A DNA stretch of 64,000 nucleotides from Prauserella cavernicola (GCF_016595675.1 NZ_JAENJH010000001.1:992001-1056000); one strand, 5' to 3'. Shown: positions 51,341 to 59,953, counted from the stretch's first letter. The notes: generated by a model not told the origin, from the sequence alone. Program-made: numbers and translations.

Positions 51341-51979
51341 TCACAGGCGGCTCCGCGCGCCGCCCGTCGACCAGAACGCCAGGCAGCCCAGCGCTCCGGC
51401 GAGCAGCACCGCGCCGAGTACGTCGCTGAGGCGGTGCCAGCTCGCGATCATCGTGGCGCCGCCGACCGCGGCCACCGCCACCAGCCCCGGCACCGCGGCC
51501 CACCAGCGGGCGCGCGGGGGCAGCACGAGCAGGACGGCCAGCACGACCGCCGTCGCCGCGGCGACGTGCCCGCTGGGAAAGCTGTTGTGCGTGCTCGACC
51601 CGGCGATGCCGAGATCGGGCCGCTGCACGAGGTTCTTCAGCACTCGCGCGCCCGCGATCGAGCACGCGAACAGCACCACGCCCGCGACCGCGCCGCGGAT
51701 GCGCCCGCCCAGCGCGCCGGCCAGGAGCACCCCGGCGAGCACGGCGGCCAGCACCAGCGGATCACCCGCCACCGCCAGCAGCGCCGTCGCCGACTCGACG
51801 AGCTCCGCGTCGCGGCCGGGGCCGTGCAGCAGGCTCTGGTCCAGGTCCTGGCCACCGGGCGTGCCCAGGAACACCGCCCCCGTCAGCAGCAGGCCGAGCA
51901 GACACGCCGCGGCCGCCAGCAGCAGGGCGATCCTGTTGTCTCTCCCGGCCCGCTCCGGAGCCCGTACATCCGCTACCAC
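51341..51979 (-). CDS. PAP2-family membrane phosphatase
   Basis: 212 aa, GTG start. About five to six membrane segments. Active-site motifs of the phosphatidic acid phosphatase type 2 family: Lys115 to Arg120-Pro121 (KNLVQRP), PSGH (135-138), and SWHRLSD (180-186) with the catalytic His and Asp. Likely substrate is undecaprenyl pyrophosphate or another lipid phosphate. It is 11 bp upstream of the response regulator and probably co-transcribed. Confidence 0.87.
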   Translation of the reverse strand: MVADVRAPERAGRDNRIALLLAAAACLLGLLLTGAVFLGTPGGQDLDQSLLHGPGRDAELVESATALLAVAGDPLVLAAVLAGVLLAGALGGRIRGAVAGVVLFACSIAGARVLKNLVQRPDLGIAGSSTHNSFPSGHVAAATAVVLAVLLVLPPRARWWAAVPGLVAVAAVGGATMIASWHRLSDVLGAVLLAGALGCLAFWSTGGARSRL

Positions 51980-52122
51980 CGGTTCAGTCTCGGCTCGCGA
52001 TGTCCCCGCACCGTGCTCGTCATGTCATGGTTGTGTCACAGAATCGCCCGACCGCGGGGCTGTCGACGAACTGTGACACGCGTGGCGAACAGCGCGCACA
52101 TTCGACGTCGACCGTGGTGTGC

Positions 52123-52683
52123 ATGGACGAACCACGGACCGCCCGCGACCGGCTCCTCGCCGCCGTCACGGTGCTGCTCGGCATCCTCTTTCTGCTGCCA
52201 GCGCTGCTCTGGCGGCCTCACCGGGCCCGCGAGCTGGCCTGCGGGTGGGCACTGGGCCTGCGGTTTCCCACCGAGGACCTCTCCGGGCTGACCGAGGGCG
52301 CGCGCGCCGCGTTCACCGCCGCCCGCACCGAGGCGTTCTGGCGGCATGGCCAGCTCGTCGGGCTCACGTCGGGACACCGCGATCCCGCGACGCAGCAACG
52401 GCTCTTCGACGAGGAGGTGCGCCGGTCCGGATCGGAGGCCGCGGCGAGGCTGCTGGTGCTGCCGCCCGAGCAATCGCGCCACGTCAAGGGAATCGCACTC
52501 GACGTCCGCCCGCGCGAGGGCGCCCGGTGGCTCGAGGAACACGGCGCAGGCCACGACCTCTACCGCACCTACGACAACGAATGGTGGCACTTCGAACACC
52601 GGCCCGAGACCGGTGGAATGCCGCCGCGCCGGGTCTCGGATCCCGGCGCGGCGGCGCGTCCGCGTGCGGCGGTCTACTCCTGA
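52123..52683 (+). CDS. VanY/DdcY-type D-alanyl-D-alanine carboxypeptidase-like protein
   Basis: 186 aa, ATG start. One N-terminal membrane anchor (about residues 11-30) then a small zinc peptidase domain: TSGHRDP (83-88), first zinc motif SRHVKGIALDV (His120, Asp127) and EWWHFE (His156). All LAS-family ligands are present. It may trim peptidoglycan stems. Its end overlaps a convergent membrane protein by 10 nt. Confidence 0.83.
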   Translation: MDEPRTARDRLLAAVTVLLGILFLLPALLWRPHRARELACGWALGLRFPTEDLSGLTEGARAAFTAARTEAFWRHGQLVGLTSGHRDPATQQRLFDEEVRRSGSEAAARLLVLPPEQSRHVKGIALDVRPREGARWLEEHGAGHDLYRTYDNEWWHFEHRPETGGMPPRRVSDPGAAARPRAAVYS

Positions 52684-52931
52684 GCCTCGTCCTGATCCTT
52701 CGGCATGAGGTAGCCGCCGACGAAACCGACGAGGCCGAAGACGACGCCGGCGGTGATACTCGGGACGAGCAGCGCGTCGGCGGCCCACGAGACCCAGGAC
52801 GCCTGCAGGAACAGCACTCCGACGACCTGGGTTCCCACCAGGATCGTCGCGAGGGCGAGAAAGATCAGCAGGGTCACGACGAACGCGGCCCGGCACACGG
52901 TCTGCGCACGGTCTGCAAGTGCGGTGGTCAT
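52674..52931 (-). CDS. Small two-segment membrane protein linked to the TRAP-type permease
   Basis: 85 aa, ATG start. Two hydrophobic segments (about 13-42 and 48-75) and an acidic tail. It is 34 bp downstream of the permease gene in the same operon, so it may serve as its small subunit. No family recognised with confidence. Confidence 0.65.
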   Translation of the reverse strand: MTTALADRAQTVCRAAFVVTLLIFLALATILVGTQVVGVLFLQASWVSWAADALLVPSITAGVVFGLVGFVGGYLMPKDQDEAQE

Positions 52932-52965
52932 GTCGGTTCCTCTCTGGCGAATGCGGCCGGGCGGG

Positions 52966-54309
52966 CTAGTAGACGACGGGCAGGACGCCCCAGGCGATGA
53001 GGCAGCCGATGGCGAGGATCGGCACCATGTAGAAGACGATCAGCGGCACGAACGTCTTCTCCGGTTTGGCTCCCGTGAGACCCGCGGCGACGAAGATCGA
53101 ACCCGACGAGGGCGGCGAGGCGCCCTCGGTGGAGGCGAACACGAGGATCGCGGTGACGGCCAGCACGGGGTCGACCCCGACCGAGATCAGCGCGAACAGC
53201 GACACCTGACCCACCGCGGTGAGCGTCGCCGTCGACGACAGCGGCCCGGCCACGACCGCGACGAGCACGGCCACCAGCAGCACCATCACGTACTTGTTGA
53301 GCTGGTACCCGGCCAGGATGGTGTCGATGTCGTCGGCCAGCCCGAGCCCGCTGAGCACCTCGCTGGCGGCGACGGCGAAGAACAGCAGCGCCCCGATGGT
53401 CGTGAAGCGCGGCATCGCCTCGGAGAGCCAGTCGCCCCAGGCCCTCGCCCCGCTCGGGAGCGAGCGGCGGCCGACGAGCAGGGCGAGCCCGGTGACCAGG
53501 ATCGGGATCCAGGTCAGGATCGAGATGTCGCCGATCGAGTCGCCGAGCGGGCTGCTCGCGGTCAGGAAGTCCGCGACGGGCCCGACGGTGATCGCGATCG
53601 GAACGATGGCGCCGAGCACGATGATCAGTGCGGTGCCACCGTCCCGCAGCGCACGGCGCAGCGGCTGCAGGTCCTCGGCGGACGCGCGCTGGATCTTGTC
53701 GCGCCGGACGAAGTAGATGACGAGCAGCGCGCGCCACAGCACCTGGTACAGGCCCGCGCACAGCAGCGCGAGGTAGATCTCGCCGGTGGTGACGAGCGAA
53801 CCGGCGAAGCCGATCATGATGACCATCGACGCGCTGGGCGGCAGCGCGGCGCCGAGGCCACCGTTGCCTGCCAGGACCGTGGCGCTGCGTTCCGGGGACC
53901 AGCCAGTGCGGACCATCCAGGGCCCGGTGAAGGCGCCCGTGGCCGCGGTGTTGCCGGAGTTGGACCCGGACAGCGAGCCCATGACGGCAGAGCCCGCGGT
54001 GTCGACCAGCGCCGGGCCGCCTCGCACCCGCCCGACGAGCGAGTTCAGGATGGCGAGGAGCTTGTGGATCAGCCCGGTGCGGTCGACGACGTAGGCCATG
54101 AACACGAAGGCCAGCGCGGCGTACAGGACTTCCTGGTCCAGCGCGTCGCGCAAGCCGGTGAGCAGTGCTTGCGGCGCGCTGGTGCCCGCGAAGGCCGCGG
54201 TGACCAGCAGGCCGAGGAGCATGGCCTCGCCCATGTTCCGTTTGAAGGCGACGTTCCAGACGATGATGACGGCGATGAACGCGCCGAGCGCGATGAGCCC
54301 GGTGGGCAT
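52966..54309 (-). CDS. TRAP-type large permease-like transporter (ion transporter superfamily)
   Basis: 447 aa, ATG start. About 11-12 membrane segments. Two long Gly/Ser/Asn-rich loops (GSLSGSNSGNTAATGAFTGPW and FASTEGASPPSSGSIFVAAGL) are the re-entrant substrate sites of the DctM-like superfamily. No DctP gene is in the operon, so it may work alone or with the 85-aa protein. It presumably imports the substrate of the fusion enzyme upstream. Confidence 0.72.
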   Translation of the reverse strand: MPTGLIALGAFIAVIIVWNVAFKRNMGEAMLLGLLVTAAFAGTSAPQALLTGLRDALDQEVLYAALAFVFMAYVVDRTGLIHKLLAILNSLVGRVRGGPALVDTAGSAVMGSLSGSNSGNTAATGAFTGPWMVRTGWSPERSATVLAGNGGLGAALPPSASMVIMIGFAGSLVTTGEIYLALLCAGLYQVLWRALLVIYFVRRDKIQRASAEDLQPLRRALRDGGTALIIVLGAIVPIAITVGPVADFLTASSPLGDSIGDISILTWIPILVTGLALLVGRRSLPSGARAWGDWLSEAMPRFTTIGALLFFAVAASEVLSGLGLADDIDTILAGYQLNKYVMVLLVAVLVAVVAGPLSSTATLTAVGQVSLFALISVGVDPVLAVTAILVFASTEGASPPSSGSIFVAAGLTGAKPEKTFVPLIVFYMVPILAIGCLIAWGVLPVVY

Positions 54310-54360
54310 GGGGTTTCCCCTCTTCGGCGTTGGAGCGGGGTGGACAGGGACGGGAGGGGA

Positions 54361-55719
54361 CTAGCCGGCGACGCGTTCGCCGAGGATCGTCCGGTATCGG
54401 GAAGCTTCGTCGTCGAGCACCGCGCGGGTGCGCGCGAGGGTGCGTTCGGCCTCGGCCAGCGGCACCACGATCACGCCGTCGGCGTCGGCGACCACGAGGT
54501 CGCCGGGGTGCACGACCACACCTCCGACCGACACGTCGGTGCCGAGCCGGTACGGCCCGGACTTGTAGGGCCCGGCGGGCGAGGTGCCCACCGCCCACAC
54601 GGGGAAGCCAGCCTCGCGCAGGGCACCGACGTCGCGGACGGCGCCGTCGATGATCATGCCGCGCACTCCCCTGTTGATCGCGCGGTGGGCGATGAGCTCG
54701 CCGATCAGCGCCCGCGAGGCGTCGCCGCCGCCGTCGACGACCAGCACGTCGCCGGGACGGGCCGAGGCCAGCGCCCGGTGGATGCCCTTGTTGTCGCCCG
54801 GCCTGCACAGCACGGTCAGCGCTCTGCCAGCCAGGTGGGCGTCCGGCCACATCGTGCGCACCCGGGGGTGGACGACGCCGAGCCGGTCCCGGGAGTCGCC
54901 GATCGCGGCGGTGGGAACCTGCGCGTAGCCGTCGAGCAGGGAGTCCAGAGTGGACGGTGTTGTGCGGCTCAGCGCGAGGTGACGGTTGGCGACGGCCGTG
55001 GTGACGACGGGTGCGACGCCCAGTGAGGCGACGAGGTCGGCGGCCGCCTCGGACTCGTGGGCGCGGCGCAGAGCGTGCTTGCGGGTGCCCCGGTCGAGAC
55101 GGTCGAGCGCGCTCTCGCCGTCGACGAGCGCGGCGGAGATCTGTGCCCGGACCCAGTCGGTCTCGCCCGCGGCGTTCCCGGCGTCCATGGCCTCGGTGAT
55201 CACCGCGCCGAGGCCCTTCATGAACACCGTCCGCAGGATCTTGCGGCGGGAGGCGGCGCCGGGCTGCCCGCCGATCGCGTCGACGGAGCCGCCGAGCGTG
55301 CGGAACAGCTCCGCGACGTCGTCGGCGACCGGGCCGGACACGATCAGTGCCGTGCTCGGGCCGAACTGGGGCACCGAGCCGATCACAGCGACGTCGGCGT
55401 AGCGCGGCGCGGCGTCACCGAGCGCCTCTCCGACCTCCTGTTTGCGCTGCGGCGAGGCGGCGTTGAGGTCGGCGTAGAACGCGTCGGACTCCAGGTGGGG
55501 TGCGGCGTCGGCGGCCACGCTCACCGCGTGCGCACCGGTCACCAGGCTGAGGACCAGCTTCGCGCCCCGCACCGCGTCGGCCACGCTCGCCGCCCGGGTG
55601 ACGCCCTGCGGCGTCGGGGAGTCGGCCGGGTCGTACGCCGCGACCGTGGCACCGGTCGCGGCGAAACCCGCCGCGTAGATCGTTCCGGCCTCGCCAAGGC
55701 CCAGCACTGCGATCCTCAT
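54361..55719 (-). CDS. Fusion: NAD-binding 6-phosphogluconate/hydroxyacid dehydrogenase-like domain + RraA aldolase domain
   Basis: 452 aa, ATG start with AAGGAT. Residues 1-250 form a dehydrogenase of the 6PGDH/DUF1932 type: GLGEAGTIYAAG (7-18), DLNAASPQ, GSVPQFGPSTALIVSG and Lys160 in RRKILRTVFMKG. Residues 258-452 form an RraA domain with GELIAHRAINRGVRGMIIDGAVRD (340-363) and VHPGDLVVADADGVIVVP. There is no frameshift or stop between them. A two-step enzyme that oxidises a hydroxyacid to an oxoacid and then cleaves it to pyruvate is a natural reading; the substrate is unknown. Confidence 0.82.
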   Translation of the reverse strand: MRIAVLGLGEAGTIYAAGFAATGATVAAYDPADSPTPQGVTRAASVADAVRGAKLVLSLVTGAHAVSVAADAAPHLESDAFYADLNAASPQRKQEVGEALGDAAPRYADVAVIGSVPQFGPSTALIVSGPVADDVAELFRTLGGSVDAIGGQPGAASRRKILRTVFMKGLGAVITEAMDAGNAAGETDWVRAQISAALVDGESALDRLDRGTRKHALRRAHESEAAADLVASLGVAPVVTTAVANRHLALSRTTPSTLDSLLDGYAQVPTAAIGDSRDRLGVVHPRVRTMWPDAHLAGRALTVLCRPGDNKGIHRALASARPGDVLVVDGGGDASRALIGELIAHRAINRGVRGMIIDGAVRDVGALREAGFPVWAVGTSPAGPYKSGPYRLGTDVSVGGVVVHPGDLVVADADGVIVVPLAEAERTLARTRAVLDDEASRYRTILGERVAG

Positions 55720-55733
55720 TGACCATCCTTGAT

Positions 55734-55746
55734 TATCACTCTATGA
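55734..55746. promoter_or_regulatory. Predicted IclR operator, left copy (TATCACTCTATGA)
   Basis: Exact reverse complement of 55826-55838, 92 bp apart, placed 15 bp upstream of the fusion gene. The mirror placement at both ends of the 130-bp divergent region points to one dimeric regulator acting on both promoters. The gap is clearly AT-richer than its surroundings. Confidence 0.68.
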
Positions 55747-55825
55747 TATTGCCACTCACTTGGTGAGAGTCTTAATCACGGTGCGAGCGCCGGTCAAGGC
55801 AATCGGCGGAAAATGAGGCAACTTC

Positions 55826-55838
55826 TCATAGAGTGATA
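55826..55838. promoter_or_regulatory. Predicted IclR operator, right copy (TCATAGAGTGATA)
   Basis: Exact inverse of the left copy; ends 11 bp before the IclR ATG, where it would block transcription or translation initiation of iclR (autoregulation). Confidence 0.68.
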
Positions 55839-55849
55839 GGTTCGACGGC

Positions 55850-56611
55850 ATGACCGCCGCCAACACCAGCACGATGCGCTCGGTCCACCGCGCGTTCGAA
55901 GTACTGCAGGTGCTCGAGCTCGCCCAGCAGCCGCTGCGGCTGACCGACCTCGCCCAGCGCGCGGGCCTGCACGTGGCCACCACCCAGCGCCTGGTCAACG
56001 TCCTCACCGAGCACGGCTACGCCAGCAGGCACGCGGGCGGCTACACGGCGGGACCGGCCGCGCTGTCGACCGCGCACGCCTTCGCGACGACGAGCCCGCT
56101 GCGGCTCGTGGCCAGGCCCGTGCTCGAGCAGATCGCGACGACCTCGGGCCTCACGGCGTCGCTCTACGTGCGGGTGCAGGACAACCGGGTGCTCATCGAC
56201 CGCGTCGAGGGCGGGCAGCGGCCGCAGTACTCACTGCCGATCGGCGAACGGCTGCCGCTCTACCCCGGCGCCGCGGGCAAGGTGTTCCTCTCCGGCGGCG
56301 ACACCGACCTCGAGGCCGTGGCCAAGGAACTGGACCCGGTCACGCTCGCGGACGGCACGGCGCTCGACGCGGCCGCGATCCACGCGGACCTCAAGCAGGT
56401 CACCGAGCACGGGTTCGCGATCTCGGTGGACGAGCGTCAGTTCGGCACCACCGCGGTGGCCACGCTGATCACCGACGGCGCCGGGCGCGCGCTCGGTTCA
56501 CTCGGTCTCAGCGGATCGACGAGCTCCATGCGAGATGTCCACACCACCGCGCTGCCCGCCGACGTCCGGCGGGCCGCCCACACCATCGGAGCCCGCGTCC
56601 CCGCCACCTGA
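55850..56611 (+). CDS. IclR-family transcriptional regulator
   Basis: 253 aa, ATG start. The helix-turn-helix is at about residues 10-65 (SVHRAFEVLQVLELAQQPLRLTDLAQRAGLHVATTQRLVNVLTEHGYASR), then the IclR effector domain (about 80-250, YVRVQDNRVLIDRVEG...PLYPGAAGKVFLS). Divergent from the fusion-enzyme operon with mirror-image operators. Its last 114 nt overlap the minus-strand VanZ-like gene. Confidence 0.88.
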   Translation: MTAANTSTMRSVHRAFEVLQVLELAQQPLRLTDLAQRAGLHVATTQRLVNVLTEHGYASRHAGGYTAGPAALSTAHAFATTSPLRLVARPVLEQIATTSGLTASLYVRVQDNRVLIDRVEGGQRPQYSLPIGERLPLYPGAAGKVFLSGGDTDLEAVAKELDPVTLADGTALDAAAIHADLKQVTEHGFAISVDERQFGTTAVATLITDGAGRALGSLGLSGSTSSMRDVHTTALPADVRRAAHTIGARVPAT

Positions 56612-57091
56612 CGCACGGCCGGCGAGCGCGGTCGTGGCGAAGGCCAGGACAGCGGCGACGAGAGCGCCGAGCGTGTTCATCGCCCAGTCGTTGGTGTCGC
56701 AGGCGCGGCCGATGGCGGGCACCAGCGCCTGCAGCGCCTCGATGCCGGCCGACAGGACGGCGCCGGTGGCGAGCGCCGGCAGCGGGCGGCGCAGCGCGAG
56801 CGCCGCGAAGTAGACCGGAGGTACGAACAACGCCACGTTGGCGACCAGCTCCACCCTTCCCGGCGTGGGCACCGCGAACTGCACGGTGCACCTCACGGTG
56901 TCGAGCTGGCTCGTCGCGGGCACGAGGGTCAGCGCGGCGACCGGTACCAGCGCCAGCGCCGCGAGCAGCCACAGCGTTCGCCACCTGCGCCACCGGAGCA
57001 GCAGGTAGCCGACGGCGGCGCACGCGAGCGAGATCAGCACCGCCGCGCCGAACACCAGTGACGCGTGCTCCACCAGGAGGTTGGTGATCAT
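56498..57091 (-). CDS. VanZ-family membrane protein
   Basis: 197 aa from the ATG at 57091; an ATG at 57121 adds ten residues and is possible. Four to five membrane segments with the VanZ core TPGRVELVANVALFVPPVYFAALALRRP and the acidic SAGIEALQALVPAIGRACDTNDWAMNTLGALVA motif. The Gly-rich tail (about residues 165-197) is encoded antisense to the end of iclR and is probably dispensable. VanZ homologues are linked to glycopeptide tolerance. Confidence 0.8.
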   Translation of the reverse strand: MITNLLVEHASLVFGAAVLISLACAAVGYLLLRWRRWRTLWLLAALALVPVAALTLVPATSQLDTVRCTVQFAVPTPGRVELVANVALFVPPVYFAALALRRPLPALATGAVLSAGIEALQALVPAIGRACDTNDWAMNTLGALVAAVLAFATTALAGRASGGGDAGSDGVGGPPDVGGQRGGVDISHGARRSAETE

Positions 57092-57740
57092 CGAGGGCCG
57101 ATCGTACGGGGACGGCACCATCTCGGCGGTGGCCGGGCCGCCCGTGCGCGGTGGGATTCGCCACCCGGGGTGAGAGATCGTGGGCACGACGTGACGGCCG
57201 CGATCGGCCGCCACTGCCTGGCCTCGCCGCTCCGGAGTGCCCGCCGCGATGCTGGTGGCGGCGATCGCGGTGGAGATCGCCGCCGTCACCCGGAGCCGGG
57301 CGGCCGCGCCGGGTACCGGCCGCGAGCACGTCCCTGACCGGACGGCCGTCTGGTTTGCTCCCTGTGGCCGCCGGGTAGCTCGAAAGCAACCTGCCGCCGG
57401 CTCTTGGGCGCGCAGCACTGGCCAGGCGGCCGTCGTCCAGCAGCGGGCGCCGGCACGCCGCGGTCATGTCGGCCTGGCGATTCCACTTGCGATCAGGCAC
57501 CGGGATGACCACGGGCGGAGTCCGGCAGCCGGTGTTGGTCCCGGGTTCGTTGGTCGCAGGCCAGCCGCGGTGTGTTCACGGACTGGGCAGCACACCGCGG
57601 CGGTGCCCCCGGGGCGGCCGGTTGGGGTGCGCCCCACCGGCCGCCCTCCCCGTCTCGTCACACGGTGTTTGTTCTGGGCACCGGGGCGGGTAGCCGCAGG
57701 TACTTGATCTTCGTCCCTAAGCGAGCCCGGAGAGACCGTC
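57092..57740. other. 649-bp gap without a convincing gene
   Basis: Short frames on both strands lack family features and codon pattern. The middle part (about 57280-57500) has lower third-position GC bias than neighbouring genes. The only clear structure is the hairpin at 57612-57646. Long leader of the FUSC gene, decayed gene or untranslated RNA are all possible. Confidence 0.5.
57612..57646. terminator. Long GC hairpin upstream of the FUSC gene
   Basis: GGGCGGCCGGT (57612-57622) pairs perfectly with ACCGGCCGCCC (57636-57646); inside, GGGG/CCCC closes a TGCG loop, giving about 15 bp with one bulged base. It lies 95 bp before the FUSC start with no upstream + strand gene, so it could be a leader attenuator rather than a gene-end terminator. 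Confidence 0.55.
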
Positions 57741-58961
57741 GTGAGCGAGCACACCGAAACGCGGCCCAGCCGGCCACAGCGCACCGAGGTCGCCCAGCAG
57801 GGGCGGCCGGCCCGAGTCCGGCAGTGGACCACCCGCGCACTGGGCACCGACGGCCACGAGCGTCACCTCGTGGCCTTCGTGCTGAAGAGCACCATCGCCG
57901 CGACGGCGGCCTGGGCCGTGTCCTACTACGCACTAGACGCCGAATCGGCGGCCTTCGCGCCGTTCTCGGCCGTGCTGATGCTGCAGGTGACCGTCTACCA
58001 GTCGGTGTGGCACTCCCTGCGCTACGTCGCCGCGGTGGCGGCGGGCGTCGCGGTGCAGCTCGTGTTCGGTTTCGTGCTCGGCGCGGGGCTGGCGACCTTC
58101 GCGCTCGTCGCCGTGACGGCCGCCGTGATCGGCCGCTGGCGGCGGCTCGGCACCGAGGGCGCCCAGGTATCGACGGCGGCGTACTTCGCGTTCTCCACCT
58201 TCGTCACCGCGGCCAGCGGGGCGGAGCGCCTCGGCCAGCTCGGGGAGATCATCGCGCTGGTCGTGCTCGGCTGCGGAATCGGCGTGCTGGTCAACCTCGT
58301 GGTACTGCCCCCGCTGCGGTACCGCAGCGCCGAGTACGGCGTCCAGACACTCTCGCACTCCCTGTGCGATCTCATCAGTGACATGTATCCCGCGCTGCGG
58401 CAAGGAGAACTCGACGGCGAGCGCGCGGCGCACTGGCGTGATCGTGCCTCGCGGCTGGGCCCGCTCGTGGCTCAGGCCCAGTCCTCGGTCCACCTCGCGA
58501 GGGAGAGCAGCTACTACAACCCTCGGCGGCTGCTCCGGCGGCACGCGGGCCACGGCACGTTCCACGGCTACCAGGCGGTGATCGACGCGCTCGAGCGCGT
58601 GACCTACCAGATCGGGTCCATGACCCGCAGCCTCACGCAGTGTCCGATGGAGGACGACGGACCCGAGCACGCCGAGTTCTTCCGCCATTACGGCGACCTG
58701 CTCGCCGCGCTCGCCCACATCACCAACCTGTTCAGCAGCCTCGACGAGGACGAGCTCGAGGACCAGGCGCCGGAGCTGTGCGCGGCGGCGGGCGAGGCCC
58801 AGGAGGAGCACCGCCGACTCGCCGAGTACTCGGACTCGCTGCCACTGGCCGATCCCGCACAGCCCTACGGGATCCTGCTCGCCGAGGCCACGCGGCTCAT
58901 GGAGGAGGCGCAGTACACCTGCGACGTCCTGCAGAGCGCGGTGGACGACGCGCGGGACTGA
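57741..58961 (+). CDS. FUSC-family (aromatic acid exporter-like) membrane protein
   Basis: 406 aa, GTG start with GGAGAG. An N-terminal basic tail (about 45 residues) precedes four to six membrane segments (about 45-195) of the ArAE/FUSC type, including LMLQVTVYQSVWHSLRYVAAVAAGV. The C-terminal half (about 210-406) is a soluble, helical, acidic cytoplasmic domain. Family members export aromatic or phenolic acids. Single gene. Confidence 0.8.
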   Translation: MSEHTETRPSRPQRTEVAQQGRPARVRQWTTRALGTDGHERHLVAFVLKSTIAATAAWAVSYYALDAESAAFAPFSAVLMLQVTVYQSVWHSLRYVAAVAAGVAVQLVFGFVLGAGLATFALVAVTAAVIGRWRRLGTEGAQVSTAAYFAFSTFVTAASGAERLGQLGEIIALVVLGCGIGVLVNLVVLPPLRYRSAEYGVQTLSHSLCDLISDMYPALRQGELDGERAAHWRDRASRLGPLVAQAQSSVHLARESSYYNPRRLLRRHAGHGTFHGYQAVIDALERVTYQIGSMTRSLTQCPMEDDGPEHAEFFRHYGDLLAALAHITNLFSSLDEDELEDQAPELCAAAGEAQEEHRRLAEYSDSLPLADPAQPYGILLAEATRLMEEAQYTCDVLQSAVDDARD

Positions 58962-59014
58962 GGCCGCCCGGAAACTCCGTCGACAGGGATGCGCCGCGCT
59001 GCCACAGTTCCCGC

Positions 59015-59953
59015 ATGGTGGAGCTCGACGAGGCCGACATCCGGCGGATGCAGGAACTGGCACAGCGGGTGATGGCGCTGCGGCCGGAACTGCTGAACGG
59101 CGACGCGACCGTCGGTGAGCTGGCCTGGTGCTGGGCCAAGGACGTGGACGCGCTGGGCCGGTTCTGGCGGCACCGGTTCTGGTTCGCCGACGACCGGCTC
59201 GCCGCGTGGGCGTGGGTGCACCTTCCCCACCCGATCACGCGCGGCGACGGGACGGTGCGCGAGGTCGAGGAGGCCAACCTGGTCTGGCAGACCGACCCGG
59301 ACCGGCCGGAGCTGCTGCACGAGATCCTGGACTTCTACGACGAGGTGGCAGGCGATGCCGACCGCCTGCTGAACCTCCAGTCAGCCGACGACCACGCGCG
59401 CACCACTGTGGCCGAGCACGGCTACGAGTTCGACGCGGAGGAAGCCTCGGACAACGGTTCCTGGGTGCAGTTCAACTCCCGGGAGCTGACCGACGTGCCG
59501 GATCCGGTGCTGCCGGAGGGTTTCCGGTTCCGGACGGCCGAGGACGTCTCCCCCGCCGACGCCGTCGCGGCGCACCGGGCGGCGTGGCCCCGGTCCGGTC
59601 TCTCCGAGGCGGCGTTCGAACGGGTCCAGCGGACCTGGCCGTACCGCGCCGATCTGCACGTGCTGGTCGAGGCGCCGGACGGCACGCTCGCCGCGACCGC
59701 CATCAGCTGGCTGGACGAGGCCACGAACACCGCCGAGTTCGAGCCCGTCGGCACCCACCAGGAGTTCCGGCGGCAGGGCCTGTCGACCGCGTTGCAGCTG
59801 CACGGCATGCGGCTCGCCAGGGCGGCCGGGGCCAGTCGAATGCTCGTCGCCTGCCTCGGCGCGCCCGCTCACCCCGCGGCCAGAAACCTCTACCACGGCC
59901 TCGGTTTCCGCGAGTTCACGCGGGACGTGCCGCAGATCAAACGCGCACGGTGA
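59015..59953 (+). CDS. GNAT-family N-acetyltransferase
   Basis: 312 aa, ATG start. Tandem arrangement: an N-terminal degenerate GNAT-like half (about 1-150) and a C-terminal GNAT domain with the acetyl-CoA motif ATAISWLDEATNTAEFEPVGTHQEFRRQGLSTALQLHGMRLARAAGASR and NLYHGLGFRE. The CoA loop reads RRQGLS (R/QxxGxG/A). Substrate unknown. Confidence 0.82.
   Translation: MVELDEADIRRMQELAQRVMALRPELLNGDATVGELAWCWAKDVDALGRFWRHRFWFADDRLAAWAWVHLPHPITRGDGTVREVEEANLVWQTDPDRPELLHEILDFYDEVAGDADRLLNLQSADDHARTTVAEHGYEFDAEEASDNGSWVQFNSRELTDVPDPVLPEGFRFRTAEDVSPADAVAAHRAAWPRSGLSEAAFERVQRTWPYRADLHVLVEAPDGTLAATAISWLDEATNTAEFEPVGTHQEFRRQGLSTALQLHGMRLARAAGASRMLVACLGAPAHPAARNLYHGLGFREFTRDVPQIKRAR

Noticed and set aside
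57237-57707. 156-codon + strand frame in the long gap
   Set aside because: No ribosome site, no family features, and it runs through the strong hairpin.
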